A stretch of 45,066 nucleotides of DNA from positions 1-45,066 of the forward strand of contig UQTD01000006.1 in NCBI GenBank assembly GCA_900543845.1, read 5' to 3'. A program made the position numbers and the translations under genes. Of the stretch, positions 8,687 through 16,016 are shown in pieces. Numbering within the stretch: position 1 is the stretch's first letter; each line of letters begins with the position of its first letter. Origin of the DNA: an uncultured Collinsella sp. (lineage in GTDB: Bacteria; Actinomycetota; Coriobacteriia; Coriobacteriales; Coriobacteriaceae). The notes below the pieces were generated by a model. The model worked only from the letters and a program-made list of their open reading frames with translations. It was not told the DNA's origin and searched no databases.

Positions 8687-9166
8687 ATGGAGCTGAAGAT
8701 TTCGATCGTGACGTGCTCGGATACGCGCGATTTAGCCCAGGACGAGGCTGGAGCCGCACTCGAGGAACTTATCGAGGCACAGGGCTGGACGGTTGCCTCA
8801 CATGTGGTCGTGCGCGACGACGTCAGCGAGATTGGTGATGCCATTGTGGAAGCCGCCGATGAGTGCCACGCCAATGTCGTGCTCACCTGCGGCGGCACGG
8901 GGCTTTCGATGCGCGATGTGACGCCCGAGGCGACGCGTGCCGTCTGCGACCGCGATGTGCCGGGTATTGCAGAGGCAATTCGTGCGTACTCGATGACCAA
9001 GACGCGCCGCGCCATGCTCTCGCGCGCTATTTGCATGCAACGAGGTCATACACTTGTCGTAAACTTTCCCGGTTCTACGAAGGCCGCCCGCGAAAGCTGG
9101 GAGGCCGTGAGCGACCAACTGGAGCATGCGGCTCAGATGACAGCGGGCGGCGGACATACCAACTAA
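8687..9166 (+). CDS. moaB: Molybdopterin adenylyltransferase family (MoaB/Mog)
   Basis: This 159-residue protein adenylylates molybdopterin before molybdate insertion by MoeA. The hallmark TCGGTG lies at 67-72, followed by RDVTPEAT, and the C-terminal half has VNFPGSTKAA, the usual FPG/LPG substrate motif. MoaB and Mog are hard to separate by sequence alone, and the close link to moeA suits either. An AGGAGG site lies just after the moeA stop codon, so the two genes are almost certainly co-translated from one message. A terminator follows. Confidence 0.9.
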   Translation: MELKISIVTCSDTRDLAQDEAGAALEELIEAQGWTVASHVVVRDDVSEIGDAIVEAADECHANVVLTCGGTGLSMRDVTPEATRAVCDRDVPGIAEAIRAYSMTKTRRAMLSRAICMQRGHTLVVNFPGSTKAARESWEAVSDQLEHAAQMTAGGGHTN

Positions 9167-9177
9167 GCGGTTTACCT

Positions 9178-9216
9178 GCGGTGGGGCGACCTTATCGGTC
9201 GCTCCGCTTTTGTTTT
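9178..9216 (+). terminator. Rho-independent terminator after moaB
   Basis: GGGCGACC (9184-9191) pairs with GGTCGCTC (9197-9204), extended by GCGG/CGC, and is followed by a T-rich tract (TTTTGTTTT). It separates moeA-moaB from modABC. Confidence 0.75.
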
Positions 9217-9254
9217 CCGCCGAATCGACGCCGAGGTGCACAGTAACTTGAAAC

Positions 9255-9277
9255 TATATTCTCTGGCGAGAATAATT
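9255..9277. promoter_or_regulatory. Dyad and motif shared with the fdh upstream region
   Basis: ATTCTC-TGGC-GAGAAT (9258-9273) is a perfect 6-base inverted repeat. It sits inside TATAT-N7-CGAGAATAATT, and almost the same arrangement, TATAT-N5-CGAGAATAATT, occurs at 24115-24135 ahead of the formate hydrogenlyase operon. A common regulator (for example molybdate- or redox-responsive) is inferred only from this similarity. Confidence 0.4.
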
Positions 9278-9303
9278 TCTCACTATCATTATTCGCGCAT
9301 AAG

Positions 9304-9309
9304 TATAAT
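9304..9309 (+). promoter_or_regulatory. Candidate -10 box of modABC
   Basis: A perfect TATAAT lies 60 bases before modA. No good -35 hexamer is found at 16-18 bases, which would fit an activator-dependent promoter using the dyad just upstream. A small GCCCG/CGGGC hairpin lies between this box and the modA start. Confidence 0.4.
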
Positions 9310-9369
9310 GTGATTGCAGATTAAAGCCCGCGGTGGGGTACCCGGGCATAAGGTCCGAAAGGGTTGAAT

Positions 9370-10245
9370 ATGTTCGATATGGTTTCTCGCCGCGGTTTTG
9401 TCTCGCTTTCTGCTGTCGCCGCTGCCGGCCTTGGTCTTGCTGGCTGCTCGGGCAGCAAGACGTCCGAGCCGGCCGGATCCGATGCCGGCTCCGCCAAGGC
9501 CTCTTCCAAGAAGGAAACCGTCGAGCTGCAGGTCTTTGCCGCTAACTCCCTCGAGAAGGCCCTTCCCGAGGTCCAGGAGCTCTACACCGACCAGACCGGC
9601 ACCACGTTTGCCGACACGCAGTTCAAAGCGTCCGGCGACCTTGTCGAGCAGATGCGTGCCGGCGCCACGGTCGACGTGCTCATCACCGCTTCCAAGGGCA
9701 CCATGGATGACGCCGAGGCCGCCGAGCTCGTCGACACCGACACCCGTGAGGATATGTTCGTTAACGACCTAGTGATCATTCGCGCCGAGGGCTCCGACAC
9801 CAAGATCGAGGCCATCGCCGACGTCGCGAACCTGGACGGTAAGATTGCCATTGGCGACGCCAAGACCGTCCCCGCCGGCAAGTACGCCAACCAGGCGCTG
9901 GCTTCCGTGGGCCTTTATACCGGCACCGAGGGCGACGACGGCGAGTATGCGCCCGAGATCGCCGACAAGGTGGCCCTGGCCGACAAAGTTGGTACCGCCG
10001 CCGCCTATGTGTCCACGGGCGACTGCGTGGCTGGCTTTGTCTACAGCTCAGATATCTTCCGCTACGACGGCATCGAGGAGGCCTTTGTGTGTCCCGAGGA
10101 TTCGCACAAGCCCATCGTGTATCCGGGTGCCGTTGCCGAGAGCTCCGAGCACGCCGACGAAGCCAAGGCGTTCATCGACTTCTGTCTGACCAACAAGAAG
10201 GCTCAGAAGATTTGGGCCAAGTACGGCTTTGAGCTTTCTGCGTAG
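9370..10245 (+). CDS. modA: Molybdate-binding lipoprotein ModA
   Basis: This 291-residue extracellular solute-binding lipoprotein of the molybdate ABC transporter has an N-terminal SRRGF, a hydrophobic stretch and a lipobox LAGC with Cys26 as the lipidated residue, then a Ser/Ala/Lys-rich linker. The mature part starts with VELQVFAANSLEKALPEV, the ModA pattern of a ligand-binding Ser in (A)AxSL, followed by FKASGDLVEQM and GATVDVLITAS. I chose ATG 9370, with AAAGGG upstream, over an in-frame TTG two codons earlier. It is first in modABC. Tungstate binding (TupA/WtpA) is less likely given the sequence pattern but is not excluded. Confidence 0.9.
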   Translation: MFDMVSRRGFVSLSAVAAAGLGLAGCSGSKTSEPAGSDAGSAKASSKKETVELQVFAANSLEKALPEVQELYTDQTGTTFADTQFKASGDLVEQMRAGATVDVLITASKGTMDDAEAAELVDTDTREDMFVNDLVIIRAEGSDTKIEAIADVANLDGKIAIGDAKTVPAGKYANQALASVGLYTGTEGDDGEYAPEIADKVALADKVGTAAAYVSTGDCVAGFVYSSDIFRYDGIEEAFVCPEDSHKPIVYPGAVAESSEHADEAKAFIDFCLTNKKAQKIWAKYGFELSA

Positions 10246-10313
10246 TGCGGCTTGGCGCGATAATTCCATCGTTTTGTGTTTCACTCCGTCCTTGTATTCG
10301 CTTGGAGCTTTTC

Positions 10314-11756
10314 GTGCTTAATAGATTCCGCATGCTTGTCGCCTGTGCTTTGACCTTCGCGCTTTGCTGGGTGCCGGGATTTGCGTTTGCTGGGAACGCT
10401 GAGGACGGGGTCCAGGCTGCTGCGACCGCTCATGGGCTTTCCTATGGGATCGAGGGTTTTGAGCGGTTGGCCAAGGGGACCGCTCGTGCCATGGAAGGCC
10501 AGCCTGAGGGCTACCGGTTTCCCGTTGACGAGGACGTGGACCTTGTAGTGGCGCCTGCTGCCGATCGCGTTGTGGCGTGGATATCGCCTAAGGCGGTCGA
10601 GAAGTATGGATTGGATCCGCAGGACAACGAGTGCGTATCGGGTCTCAAGGCCCTCGTCTGTGAGCTCGACAGCGCAAACTGCATGGGAGGTGCGCAGCTA
10701 GAGGACGTGGATCTTCCTTGGTATGTCACGGCGGAAACAACGTTTGAATCCGGCGGGTATACCTATGGCTTTGACGAGCACGGTGCGGATGGGGACCGCT
10801 ATGTGGTGATTGCATCAGCCTCGGGTGATGCCAAGGGCGGCGCGCGTTGGCTTGATAGCGCTCAAATGGTAGAAGCATCGTCTGTCGTGTTGCGGGATGA
10901 GCAGGGGCCCTTGACCTCTCTGGCCTCCTTTTTGGGCGACATCGACTATCGCCCGTTTTGGGTGTCTATCAAAACGAGTGGCCTTGCCCTGCTGATCTCC
11001 TTTGCGCTGGGCCTGTTCGCCGCGTGGAAGACTATGGGTACCTCGAGCCGCGTGAAGGGTTTGCTCGATTCGGTTTTTACGATTCCTATGGTGCTGCCGC
11101 CCACGGTCTGCGGCTTTCTGCTCCTCATGCTGTTTGGCCGCTCGACCGGGGTGGGCCAGTGGCTCATTGCGCACGGCATCTCGATTGTCTTTACGTGGCC
11201 GGCAGCGGTGATATCTGCCGTGGTGGTGTCGTTCCCGCTCGTCTATCGTACGGCACTCGGAGCCTTCGAGAGCCTCGACACGCAAATGCTCGATGCGGCG
11301 CGAACCCTGGGATGGTCCGAGCGTCGCATCTTTACCAAGCTTATGATGCCGCTCGGCTGGCCCTCGATTGCCGCCGGCACGGTGCTCGCCTTTGCCCGCG
11401 CGATGGGCGAGTTTGGCTGCACGCTGTTCTTTGCGGGCAACTACGCCGGCATCACGCAGACCATCCCCATCGCCATCTACTTTGAGTGGATGGGCGGCAA
11501 CACGTCGGTGGCGCTCTTTTGGGTCGTGGTCGTAATAGCGTTCAGCTTCCTGGTCATTCTATTCATCAACATGTACACCGCGCATTCGCAAAAGTATCGC
11601 GAGCGGGGCCTTTCCCATGCGGGGCGCAAGCAGGCCAAAGATCTCGCCGGACAGGGCGATTCGCTCGACCCGGCGGGCGGCGATGCCTTGCGTATCGATC
11701 GCGAGGCACTGGCCGAGCTCATGCGCGATGATGCGGCGCCGCAGGGAGGTCGATAA
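10314..11756 (+). CDS. modB: Molybdate ABC permease ModB with exported N-terminal extension
   Basis: This is the 480-residue membrane permease of the molybdate transporter. The C-terminal part, from about FWVSIKTSG onward (residue 210), is a normal ModB with five or so helices, VLPPTVCGFLLLM, and the ABC-coupling loop LDAARTLGWSERRIF. Unusually, it is preceded by a signal-peptide-like segment ending AFA at residue 26 and about 180 hydrophilic residues containing two Cys. I do not recognise that domain. I chose the GTG at 10314 because GGAG precedes it and the protein then begins with a signal peptide; a GTG overlapping the modA stop would add 23 residues. A cytoplasmic C-terminal tail of about 60 residues follows the last helix. 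Confidence 0.87.
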   Translation: MLNRFRMLVACALTFALCWVPGFAFAGNAEDGVQAAATAHGLSYGIEGFERLAKGTARAMEGQPEGYRFPVDEDVDLVVAPAADRVVAWISPKAVEKYGLDPQDNECVSGLKALVCELDSANCMGGAQLEDVDLPWYVTAETTFESGGYTYGFDEHGADGDRYVVIASASGDAKGGARWLDSAQMVEASSVVLRDEQGPLTSLASFLGDIDYRPFWVSIKTSGLALLISFALGLFAAWKTMGTSSRVKGLLDSVFTIPMVLPPTVCGFLLLMLFGRSTGVGQWLIAHGISIVFTWPAAVISAVVVSFPLVYRTALGAFESLDTQMLDAARTLGWSERRIFTKLMMPLGWPSIAAGTVLAFARAMGEFGCTLFFAGNYAGITQTIPIAIYFEWMGGNTSVALFWVVVVIAFSFLVILFINMYTAHSQKYRERGLSHAGRKQAKDLAGQGDSLDPAGGDALRIDREALAELMRDDAAPQGGR

Positions 11757-11759
11757 GCT

Positions 11760-12830
11760 ATGTCGCTCGTTTTGGATATCAAAAAGCGCTATCCGGGGTT
11801 CGCCCTCGACATCCAACTCGAAGTCGGCGAGGAGCGAGTGGCCCTGCTCGGTGCCTCCGGATGTGGCAAGAGCTGTACGCTGCGCTGCATTGCCGGTGTG
11901 GAGACGCCCGACGAGGGCAAGATCGTCGTCAACGGCGTGACCTTTTTTGACTCGGCGGCGGGCATCAACCTGTCGCCCCAGGAGCGCAAATGCGCCCTGC
12001 TGTTCCAAAACTATCAGCTGTTTCCCAACATGACGGTGGCCGATAACGTATGCGCCGGTGTAAAGGATGCGGGCGACGCCGCCGCGCGCAAAAAGCTCGC
12101 CGAGCGCTATCTGGGCATTTTCGGTCTGGCCGATTTTGCCGACCGCTATCCCGCACGACTCTCGGGCGGTCAGCAGCAACGTGTGGCGCTTGCACGCATG
12201 GTGGCGGCGCACCCGGGCATCTTTATGTTCGACGAGCCCATGAGCGCGCTCGATTCCTATCTTAAGAGCGCGCTTGAGCAAAACATGCTTGACCTGTTCG
12301 ACGTCTGTAACCGTACTGTGCTTTACGTGAGCCACGACATCGATGAGGCATGCCGCCTGTGCCAGCGCATCTGCGTGATGCACGACGGGCATGTGGAGGA
12401 GATCGGCTCCGTCGAGGACGTGGTCCGCCGTCCGCAGACGCTGGCGGCACTGCGCCTGACGGGCTGCAAGAACACAAGCCGTGCGCGCAAGATCGGGCCT
12501 CAGGAAGTTGAAGCCCTGGATTGGGGTATGACCTTTAACGTGGGTCGCGAGGTTCCCGATAATGTGGCGTACCTGGGCATTCGGGCAAGCTACTTCCATG
12601 TTGACAACCGTGTCGAGCGTGGTCGCAACAGCTATGACCTGCATGTGGCCCGCGTGAGCGATTCGCGTTTTGAGCGCCTGGTGCTGCTGGACGTGCCGCG
12701 CGTCGATGCGCCCACACGTCTGCAGTGGAAGGTCAACAAGGTGGGCGTGCCTGTCGACGAGCTGCCGCAAGCAGGCGAGACGCTACGCATGCACTTCGAT
12801 GCGAGTAAGATCCATTTGGTTTGTCGATAG
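11760..12830 (+). CDS. modC: Molybdate ABC transporter ATPase ModC
   Basis: This 356-residue cytoplasmic ATPase energises molybdate import. Walker A GASGCGKS is at 31-38, the Q-loop at LFQNYQLFP, the signature LSGGQQQR from 134, Walker B IFMFDEP at 154-160, and the H-loop at YVSHDIDEA. The last 100 or so residues are a regulatory OB/TOBE-like domain as in ModC. GGGAGG precedes the ATG three bases after the modB stop, so translation is coupled. It ends the modABC unit, with a terminator directly behind. Confidence 0.93.
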   Translation: MSLVLDIKKRYPGFALDIQLEVGEERVALLGASGCGKSCTLRCIAGVETPDEGKIVVNGVTFFDSAAGINLSPQERKCALLFQNYQLFPNMTVADNVCAGVKDAGDAAARKKLAERYLGIFGLADFADRYPARLSGGQQQRVALARMVAAHPGIFMFDEPMSALDSYLKSALEQNMLDLFDVCNRTVLYVSHDIDEACRLCQRICVMHDGHVEEIGSVEDVVRRPQTLAALRLTGCKNTSRARKIGPQEVEALDWGMTFNVGREVPDNVAYLGIRASYFHVDNRVERGRNSYDLHVARVSDSRFERLVLLDVPRVDAPTRLQWKVNKVGVPVDELPQAGETLRMHFDASKIHLVCR

Positions 12831-12842
12831 CGCCGGGTAATG

Positions 12843-12871
12843 CCGTCGGGGATATAAGCCTCGGCGGTTTT
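12843..12871 (+). terminator. Rho-independent terminator after modC
   Basis: CCGTCGGGG (12843-12851) and CCTCGGCGG (12859-12867) pair over nine positions (two G-T), followed by TTTT. It lies 12 bases after the modC stop. Confidence 0.7.
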
Positions 12872-12980
12872 GTCTTGCCGTTCGCCGAATGGGGAATGAC
12901 AAACTCTTATCAACACAGATAATTATTTATTAAACGACGGCACACGACGCTGTCGTACGCATGTCGGCGGTGTTCGCATG

Positions 12981-13018
12981 GTTGACGACCGTTGATATAG
13001 TTGACCTTGACTGGTTAA
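12981..13018. promoter_or_regulatory. Tandem GTTGA repeats, possible operator
   Basis: GTTGA occurs at 12981, 12991 and 13000, then TTGAC at 13007 and GTTAA at 13014. The spacing of 9-10 bases is close to one helical turn, which suits binding of a regulator on one DNA face just before the leader. Confidence 0.35.
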
Positions 13019-13031
13019 GGAGGGTGCGCAC

Positions 13032-13100
13032 ATGCCGCAGATGACATACATTCACCGCGTTGCCGCGCGTGCCCTATATATGGCTCGGAGCCGCATATGA
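13032..13100 (+). CDS. Small leader ORF 1 (22 aa)
   Basis: A 22-codon ORF starts at ATG 13032 behind an excellent AAGGAGGG site eight bases away, far better than expected by chance. The peptide is basic (several Arg) with no recognisable domain. Its TGA overlaps the ATG of the next small ORF as ATGA at 13097-13100. It is probably a leader peptide whose translation influences the hairpin at 13084-13123 and the downstream gene. No homology claim is made. Confidence 0.45.
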   Translation: MPQMTYIHRVAARALYMARSRI

Positions 13101-13256
13101 GCAGGTATGTTCACGGCTCCGGGAGAGACGACGCACAACTAAATAATCAGCTGCAAAGCAGGTTCCCCAAAATTCCGGGTTTAGGCGCGGCTGGGTTTTC
13201 GCCACCCACCGTGCAGCAATACCGTAGCTATTCATTTTTGGTTCGAGAGGGGAACC
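13084..13256 (+). promoter_or_regulatory. Structured leader with alternative pairing at the ribosome binding site
   Basis: Hairpin A pairs CTCGGAGCCG (13084-13093) with CGGCTCCGGG (13114-13123), with an inner CATAT/GTATG stem. Downstream, GGTTCCCC (13161-13168) is exactly complementary to GGGGAACC (13249-13256), which covers the GAGAGGGG ribosome binding site of the next gene. A local competitor, GGTTC (13240-13244), can pair with the same GAACC and leave GAGAGG in a loop. Two mutually exclusive states of this kind are typical of translational switches. It does not match a riboswitch class I know. Confidence 0.45.
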
Positions 13257-13267
13257 GTCATGGCTGA
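13097..13267 (+). CDS. Small leader ORF 2 (56 aa), overlaps the double-cubane gene start
   Basis: A 56-codon ORF begins at the ATGA overlap with leader ORF 1, with CGGAG upstream, and its TGA at 13265-13267 lies inside the start of the following gene. Ribosomes translating it would cross the whole structured leader and end at the next start codon, so translational coupling is plausible. The peptide has no Cys, no membrane segment and no family I recognise. It may simply be an open frame through a structured RNA. Confidence 0.35.
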   Translation: MSRYVHGSGRDDAQLNNQLQSRFPKIPGLGAAGFSPPTVQQYRSYSFLVREGNRHG

Positions 13268-14543
13268 AGAATTTGATTTCCATCCGATGTGGGAGAGCCT
13301 CGGCATGAATCTTGCCGACCACGACATGCTGCTGGGCGCCGTGGGCCAGATGTACGGCGATATGTTCCTGACGCAGAGCAATCGCCCCAAGTCCACGTCC
13401 TACCTGGATTTTGTCGCCACCAACATCCACAGCGGCCGTATTAAGGAGATACTCGACAAGAAGGAGGCCGGCGAGGCCACCAAGATCGTCGGTTCGTTCT
13501 GCGTCTACGTGCCAGAGGAGATCGTGCTTGCCTGCGATGGTATCCCCGTGGGCCTGTGCTCGGGTGCCGATTGGGCAACGGACAAGGTCGAGGAGCACTT
13601 GCCGCGCAACACCTGCCCGCTCATTAAGAGCTTTGCCGGCTTTAAGCTGGGCGAGGTCTGCCCCTACATCGAGTCGAGCGACCTGGTGGTGGGCGAGAAC
13701 ACCTGCGATGGCAAGAAGAAGGCCTACGAGTTCTTTGCCACGCAAAAGAACATGTACGTCATGGATATTCCCAACGTACACGACGAGTCGACGCTCGTGA
13801 CCTGGAAGGCCGAGGTCAAGAAGCTCGCCGCCAAGATCGAGGAAGAGTGTGGCGTCAAGATTACGCCCGAGCGTCTGAAGGCCGCCATCCACGCCGTCAA
13901 TGAGAAGCGTCGCGCCCTGCAGCGTCTGGCTGCGACCCGCGCTGCCGACCCGGCGCCTATCAGCGGTCTCGATAGCCTGCTGACCGTTCAGGCCGCCTTT
14001 ATGGATGACACGCCGCGTCTGACCGGAGCCATTAACGATATGGCGGCTGAGTGCGAGCAGCGCGTTGAGGCTGGCGAGGGCGTGGCGCCCAAGGGCACCA
14101 AGCGCATCCTGTACACCGGTACGCCCATGGCCGTGCCCAACTGGAAACTGTTCAACCTTATCGAGAAGGCCGGCGGCGTTGTGGTAGGCGAGGAGTCCTG
14201 CACGGGCTCGCGCTACTACAAGGACCTGGTCGACGAGTCCGGCGAGACGGTCGACGAGATGCTCGACGCCATCGCCGAGCGCTACTTTAAGATCAACTGC
14301 GCTGTCTTTACGCCCAACGACCAGCGTATGAAGGACATTGTCCAGATGGCCAAGGACCTGCATGCCGACGGCATCGTCGACGTGGCCCTGCAGTTCTGCA
14401 CGCTCTACGAGATGGAATCGTTTGCCGTGGAGAAGGCCGCCGAGGAGGCCGGCATTCCGTTTATGCACATCACGACCGACTACGCCGGCGAGGATGCCGG
14501 TCAGCTCCAGACCCGCATCGAGGCCTTCCTGGAAACTATTTAG
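13260..14543 (+). CDS. Double-cubane cluster protein, 2-hydroxyacyl-CoA dehydratase family (1)
   Basis: This 427-residue iron-sulfur protein belongs to the 2-hydroxyacyl-CoA dehydratase D-component family (HgdB/BadD-like), in the stand-alone subgroup related to E. coli YjiM and the double-cubane cluster protein (DCCP). Known DCCPs carry an [8Fe-9S] cluster and perform ATP-driven reductions of small molecules when charged by a partner activase. Conserved cysteines visible are C81, C92, C100, C119 (NTCPLIKS), C134 and C149 (GENTCDGKKK). The C-terminal half has INCAVFTPND and QFCTLYEMES. There is no CoA-transferase or second dehydratase subunit nearby, which argues against a fermentative acyl-CoA dehydratase. 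The start follows GAGAGGGG. The substrate is unknown. Confidence 0.82.
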   Translation: MAEEFDFHPMWESLGMNLADHDMLLGAVGQMYGDMFLTQSNRPKSTSYLDFVATNIHSGRIKEILDKKEAGEATKIVGSFCVYVPEEIVLACDGIPVGLCSGADWATDKVEEHLPRNTCPLIKSFAGFKLGEVCPYIESSDLVVGENTCDGKKKAYEFFATQKNMYVMDIPNVHDESTLVTWKAEVKKLAAKIEEECGVKITPERLKAAIHAVNEKRRALQRLAATRAADPAPISGLDSLLTVQAAFMDDTPRLTGAINDMAAECEQRVEAGEGVAPKGTKRILYTGTPMAVPNWKLFNLIEKAGGVVVGEESCTGSRYYKDLVDESGETVDEMLDAIAERYFKINCAVFTPNDQRMKDIVQMAKDLHADGIVDVALQFCTLYEMESFAVEKAAEEAGIPFMHITTDYAGEDAGQLQTRIEAFLETI

Positions 14544-14558
14544 AGCTATCCGTCCCGG

Positions 14559-14660
14559 CGGCTTCCCCAGGTACCCGATCTTGCCGTTCAAACCGTCGCT
14601 TGCGTACAAAAATACGCGGCGCTCCTCTTTCACGGCAACCTGGGGCACCTGGGAAAGCCG
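14559..14660 (+). repeat. Long structured hairpin element, copy A
   Basis: Outer arms CGGCTT-CCCCAGGT and ACCTGGGA-AAGCCG enclose an inner TTGCCGT/ACGGCAA stem and a terminal GCGTA/TACGC stem. The central strand CAAACCGTCGCTTGCGTAC is nearly identical to the element after the second paralogue, while the TTGCC stem bases differ in a compensating way. There is no T run, so it is not a typical terminator. It lies in the gap between the paralogues. Confidence 0.75.
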
Positions 14661-14697
14661 TTTCCTTGGTTGGTTAAAAGGTTTGTTAAGGAGCTAT

Positions 14698-15861
14698 ATG
14701 TCGGAAAATATTGAGCAGCCGTTGCCGCGCACGTTTGAGGAGTTCAACGAGCAACGCAAGGCGGCGTTTATTCGCGTCAAGGATTACAAGCAGGCGGGTA
14801 ATCGCCTGGTCGGCTTTTTGTGCAGCTATACGCCGCTCGAGATTATCGATGCCGCGGGGGCCGCAAGTGTCGCTCTGTGTGGTACGTCCGACGAGGTGAT
14901 TCCTGAGGCCGAGAAGGTGCTGCCGGCAAACCTCTGCCCGCTCATCAAGTCGACGTACGGCTTTGCCTACTCGCAAAAGTGCCCGTTTACGTACTTTAGC
15001 GACATGATCATCGGCGAGACCACCTGCGACGGCAAGAAGAAGATGTACGAGTTACTTAACGAGCTCAAGCGCACGCACATTCTGCACCTGCCACAGGGTC
15101 GCGATCGCGCCTACGAGCGCGAGGGCTGGTACGAGGAGTGCCGTCTGCTCAAGGAGGAGCTCGAGGGCTTCTACGGCATCACGATTACCGACGATGAGCT
15201 GCGCACTGCCGTCCGTCGTCGTAACCGCTTGCGTGTGGCCCAGCTCGAGATGTTTGCGCTGCAGGCCAACCAGCCGGCGGCCATGAGCGGCGTTGACCTG
15301 ATGAGCACCATGTTTGCCGGTACGTTCAGCTTTGATATCGAGGCCTATACGCAGCAGCTGGAGCAAAAGGTTTCCAAGCTGCGCGAGGCCTACGACGCGG
15401 GCGAGCGCCCGATTGCGGCGGATGCCAAGCGCATTCTGATCACCGGTTGCCCGGTGGGCGGCGTGATCAACAAGATAGGCCGTACTATCGAGTCTAACGA
15501 CGGTGTGGTCGTGTGCATGGACGACTGCTCGGGCGAGCGCACGGCGGCCATGATGATCGACCCGGACGCGCCCGACATTCTGCGCGCCATCGCCGACCGT
15601 TATCTGGATATCAACTGCTCGGTCATGACGCCCAACGACGGTCGTATGGAAAACACGCTGGCCATGTGCGAGAAGTATCATGTCGATGGCGTGGTAGAGA
15701 GCGTGTTGCAGGCCTGCCACACCTTCAACGTTGAGAGCGCGCGCATGCAGGAGGCCGTCGAGGGTGCGGGTATTCCGTACATGAAGATCGAGACCGACTA
15801 CAGCAACGGCGACATGGGCCAGATCGAGACGCGCATCGCCGCCTTCATCGAAACCCTCTAG
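14698..15861 (+). CDS. Double-cubane cluster protein, 2-hydroxyacyl-CoA dehydratase family (2)
   Basis: This is a 387-residue paralogue of the preceding protein, sharing LCPLIKSTYGF, GETTCDGKKKMYEL, INCSVMTPNDGRMEN and a C-terminal ETDYSNGDMGQIETRI. Cysteines in matching places are C42, C61, C80, C95 and C110. It is about 40 residues shorter at the N-terminus. The two are clearly diverged, so they may form a heterodimer or act on different substrates. AAGGAG four bases before the ATG fixes the start. It is followed by the second long hairpin and then the activase. Confidence 0.82.
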   Translation: MSENIEQPLPRTFEEFNEQRKAAFIRVKDYKQAGNRLVGFLCSYTPLEIIDAAGAASVALCGTSDEVIPEAEKVLPANLCPLIKSTYGFAYSQKCPFTYFSDMIIGETTCDGKKKMYELLNELKRTHILHLPQGRDRAYEREGWYEECRLLKEELEGFYGITITDDELRTAVRRRNRLRVAQLEMFALQANQPAAMSGVDLMSTMFAGTFSFDIEAYTQQLEQKVSKLREAYDAGERPIAADAKRILITGCPVGGVINKIGRTIESNDGVVVCMDDCSGERTAAMMIDPDAPDILRAIADRYLDINCSVMTPNDGRMENTLAMCEKYHVDGVVESVLQACHTFNVESARMQEAVEGAGIPYMKIETDYSNGDMGQIETRIAAFIETL

Positions 15862-15964
15862 CTTTCTCAGGCACCGGATCTTGCCCCTCAAACCGTCGCT
15901 TGCGTACCCAAAGTACGCTGCGCTCCTCTTTCGGGGCAATCTCCGGCACCTGAGAAACCTAGAG
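15856..15964 (+). repeat. Long structured hairpin element, copy B
   Basis: The outer stem pairs CTCTAG-TTTCTCAGG with CCTGAGAAA-CTAGAG, the left arm including the stop codon of the preceding gene. Inside are CCGGA/TCCGG, TTGCCCC/GGGGCAA and GCGTAC/GTACGC stems. The core CAAACCGTCGCTTGCGTAC and GCGCTCCTCTTTC strings match copy A, whereas paired arms have changed together (TTGCCGT/ACGGCAA versus TTGCCCC/GGGGCAA). Confidence 0.75.
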
Positions 15965-16016
15965 CTAAGGCGCCTGAACGCGCCGCTACCTTTGATGTTT
16001 AGATTGGGAGAGAGCC

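Larger units (their letters stand above)
12831..13259 (+). other. 429-base intergenic region and leader before the double-cubane genes
   Basis: This holds, in order: the modC terminator; an inverted repeat TTATC-N6-GATAA at 12908-12923 in an AT-rich patch; GTTGA repeats at 12981, 12991 and 13000 followed by TTGAC and TTAA; a strong AAGGAGG site; and the small ORFs and leader structures listed separately. No single convincing -35/-10 pair stands out, although TTGACG at 12982 could be a -35 element. Confidence 0.6.

Noticed and set aside
13074..14648. A 524-codon minus-strand open frame
   Set aside because: It is antisense to the first double-cubane gene and its leader; the plus-strand protein is clearly conserved.
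14559..14660. Possible c-di-GMP riboswitch because of a CAAACC string
   Set aside because: The remaining conserved c-di-GMP-I strings and helices are absent, and the element lies after, not before, most of its operon genes.
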